64,000 nucleotides of DNA from assembly GCA_963070105.1 (NCBI GenBank), contig OY718808.1:8768898-8832897 (forward strand), given 5' to 3'. The stretch's first letter is position 1; each line of letters begins with the position of its first letter. Shown here in pieces: positions 52,295 to 64,000 of the stretch. The notes beneath the pieces are model-generated. The model did not search any database. It was not told the DNA's origin and saw only the letters and a list, made by a program, of their open reading frames with translations. Source of the stretch: Litomosoides sigmodontis (taxonomy: Eukaryota; Nematoda; Chromadorea; Rhabditida; Onchocercidae). The position numbers and the translations under genes were made by a program.

Positions 52295-54928
52295 GAAACG
52301 TTCTTTGTAAGTTTTGTAAATAATGAGAAAGTTCCATTTAATAGTGGTCTGCCTAATACTAATCTCTTTGCTGCGGCCTTTTAGTGTCATTTTTGATCAG
52401 TCATGTTTTCTGACTTGAAATTTTGGATTTTAATTCGGTACGATATGTTTTTCTTTCCGTGTGTCTTTCAGGCATACTATTTTAATATGTGGATCTGAGT
52501 AATTTTCTCAGAATTGTATATTGCCAATTAATGAGCCGGTTTGTCTCATCTCAAGAAGTCTCGAAAATGATTGAGATAATTTTATTAGCTTCATTAAAAT
52601 AAACGATGATTAGTTCGAATTACGAAGCATTATTTTAAGATTTCTAGGTATCGTTTAGTGATGTAGTTTAATCATGTGATTTAGTTTCCTATGAAAAAGC
52701 ATCGTGAAAAAAAAATGATCCGTGGAATAAATGAGTCGCACGGACTTTTATCATTATAAATGATTTATCACAGAAGCAACGTAGAAATCCAGAGATGCCC
52801 AACCTTGTATATACATATATATACGTCAAGGAATTCATTGTCTAGTCACTCAATATATTCACCCACAAATGTGTTATGATCACCCCAAACTCCTGTGATT
52901 CTATCGTTCTCGAGAAACGTTTCTCATCTGACTCACAGTGATGACATCTCTCATACTCTTCTGTTCTTTTTTTTGTATTTGATTTTCCAGGTGTGGAATG
53001 GATCACCTCATACTGGTTTTTATTATACTTGTTCATAATTCATTCGTATCGTAGGAATAAATGGTACTTTGTCTATTCTTTTTCGGAGTTTGTCTATTCT
53101 TTATCAAAATTAGGAGAGTGCTTTCACTACAGTCCTGTAAAGGATGATCTTAAGTTGATGCAATGAAGCGATGACTGGAAATTTTACTGTCGATTTCTCA
53201 TTGCTTGGTTTCAAAAGCTAAATCTTATCACAATAATTGGTTGGAATAATTGTTTCTTTATCATTCGCTTAGATGTTCAATCAATCAGTTTTAATTTCTC
53301 ATTCGCATGAGTGGTGAAATTTATTACTAACAAAAGGGAGGGTTAGCAGGATAGTTTTCCCAAAATTTGAGCAATGGTTAAACGTGCAACACCTGATCGC
53401 AGTCGCATACGAAGATTGTAGGAAAGAAATTTTCGAACTGCCGAAATTTTCTGCTGGTATTTAATTCTTGAGTTCTTTACTTCATTGCTACTGACTGATA
53501 ATGTGCATCATGATTTCGGGGTCTGTTTTACTTTCTACTGCGATGTATAAGATGCACTATTAATTACGACTTTGACTTTTCCGCGGTTTCCAGTACTGTT
53601 GGGATAGCTAACACAAGGATTAATTTGCTTAATAAGTCTCTTCGACTGCTGTGAGAATGGAATATGACTCTCAGAAATGTTTTACCATAACACATTTGTT
53701 CAGATCTTGGCAGATATTACTTTGTGGTCGTTAAACATTTTAGATGGAAACTTATGATTTCAGTTGTCGCTTGTAGGTAGCGAAGTTGAAATTTATGAGT
53801 ATAATAGTAATAAAGAACGTATAAATTACCAGGCACAGGAAACTCTGTAAATATTCTGTAAATAACGGATTTTAAGATACCTTTTAATGTACTTCTTCAA
53901 TTTTTAGCTCTAACTCTTTTAAAGCGACTAGGCAATATGAATTTATTAGGAAAAAGCTTGTTCCTTGTATCCGTTTTACATTCGCAATCACTCCTTTTCA
54001 ATTGTGCAAGTGCTTAATATCATTAGATCCATTAAAAATCGATGAGTTAATTTATTGTTCACCAAATTATACCATTGAAGCACTTCCGGATTCACTGGTT
54101 TAACTCTTCGCTCTCCAAGATTTGTTTGTGTTACGGATTGAACAACTACTGTTTTAATCATATACTTTCCGATAAGTTTACTATTCTCCGAGGTAGTGGC
54201 GAGAATTGATGAGGAAGAAGACGAGAAGCCTGCTATGGAAGTTTATTGATATTCCGGAAATGTCAATCGTGAATCAAAAAATTGCTTGAACTTCTATCTG
54301 TTTGCAGTGAAATTTCTTCGTTATGCAAAAGATTCACTTACAGTCATTCTTTTGCAAATTATACATTACACAGTGATGGCATAGTGATAAAACAAAACTG
54401 CAAAACATTATGAAGAGGTGTTGTTTGATGAAATTATAAATATGATATTTTGAGAATGTCACAAATACAATATAACAAAGTTTTTCACTTTCCAAATTCC
54501 TTAGCGGTATCCGAGACAGGATAATTTCATCCTCTGCTAAAGTGGCAAATTTTAACAGCTCATTTGTCTTAATGATAGCTTCCAATTTCTCTCTTTGTAG
54601 TAGAAGATAGCATTATTGATTAGTTAAGAAGAAAAGAATTAAACATACTAGCAAACTACTATTAACTCATTTACGGTAATGAAGCACTAGCTTTTCAATG
54701 TTTTTGAAGTTTGAACTGAGGGGATGCATCAAATTCATGGATGGGCAGTAGTCCATTAGCACGTACTGCTAATTAACATTTCCTATCTTTTATCTCTGTG
54801 AATCACACTAATAAATCAGATATAGTGAAACGGATACCAACATAACCTTGTGTATCTTTTTACACAACAAAATATAATTTGCGAAAAAAAATAAATTGAA
54901 CTGAAATTCTTAAAGGAATTACCATTGA
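52295..54928. other. Convergent intergenic region between PPP1R37 and TRIM9 genes
   Basis: About 2.6 kb between two gene ends. No exon chain is visible on either strand; the open frames at 53036-52842 and 54585-54334 (minus) have no recognisable sequence or splice context. It probably contains the TRIM9 3' UTR at its right end. Confidence 0.45.

Positions 54929-64000
<9,072 letters not shown>

Overview
The window is AT-rich eukaryotic genomic DNA with spliced genes: short to medium exons, GT-AG introns of about 40 to 800 bp (one over 5 kb), T-rich acceptors ending cag, tag or aag, and many CT/GA/CA microsatellites. The recognisable proteins (an R7-family RGS protein like C. elegans EGL-10, a TPM-domain protein of the MOLO-1 type, a TRIM9/MADD-2 protein, exportin-7 and PPP1R37) point to a nematode. 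Base composition, intron sizes and the acceptor-like sites just upstream of several start codons (compatible with spliced-leader addition) suggest a spirurid/filarial-type nematode, but that last step is inference. There are no bacterial features, CRISPR arrays or rRNA genes, and I could not recognise any tRNA gene.

Layout. 1-2738 (-): 3' part of an unrecognised gene that runs off the left edge. 4219-9523 (+): an unrecognised gene, modelled here as 15 exons and 722 aa, divergent from the first. 13201-22972 (+): exportin-7 (XPO7/RanBP16), complete, 24 exons, 1098 aa plus a possible 42-codon extra exon. 27406-29768 (+): secreted/single-pass TPM-domain protein of the MOLO-1 type. 32233-39537 (-): R7 RGS protein (DEP-DHEX-GGL-RGS) with two alternative last exons. 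43889-52269 (+): leucine-rich-repeat PP1 regulator PPP1R37, 17 exons, 1044 aa. 54929-64000 (-): TRIM9/MADD-2 from B-box 2 to the SPRY end; its N-terminus lies beyond the right edge.

The genes do not form an operon: tandem neighbours are 3.7-4.4 kb apart, and the other pairs are divergent (1/2, RGS/PPP1R37) or convergent (TPM/RGS, PPP1R37/TRIM9). Three of them (R7 RGS, MOLO-1-type protein, MADD-2) belong to families known for neuromuscular signalling or axon/muscle-arm guidance in C. elegans, but nothing in the sequence shows co-regulation. Exon models were built by eye from splice signals, reading-frame continuity and recalled family alignments. Four complete models sum to a multiple of three, which is a useful internal check, but a few junctions remain uncertain and are flagged. 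The most interesting observations are two perfect AG|GCAAGT non-canonical donors, a candidate exportin-7 cassette exon, alternative C-termini of the RGS protein, and two genes I cannot assign to any family.
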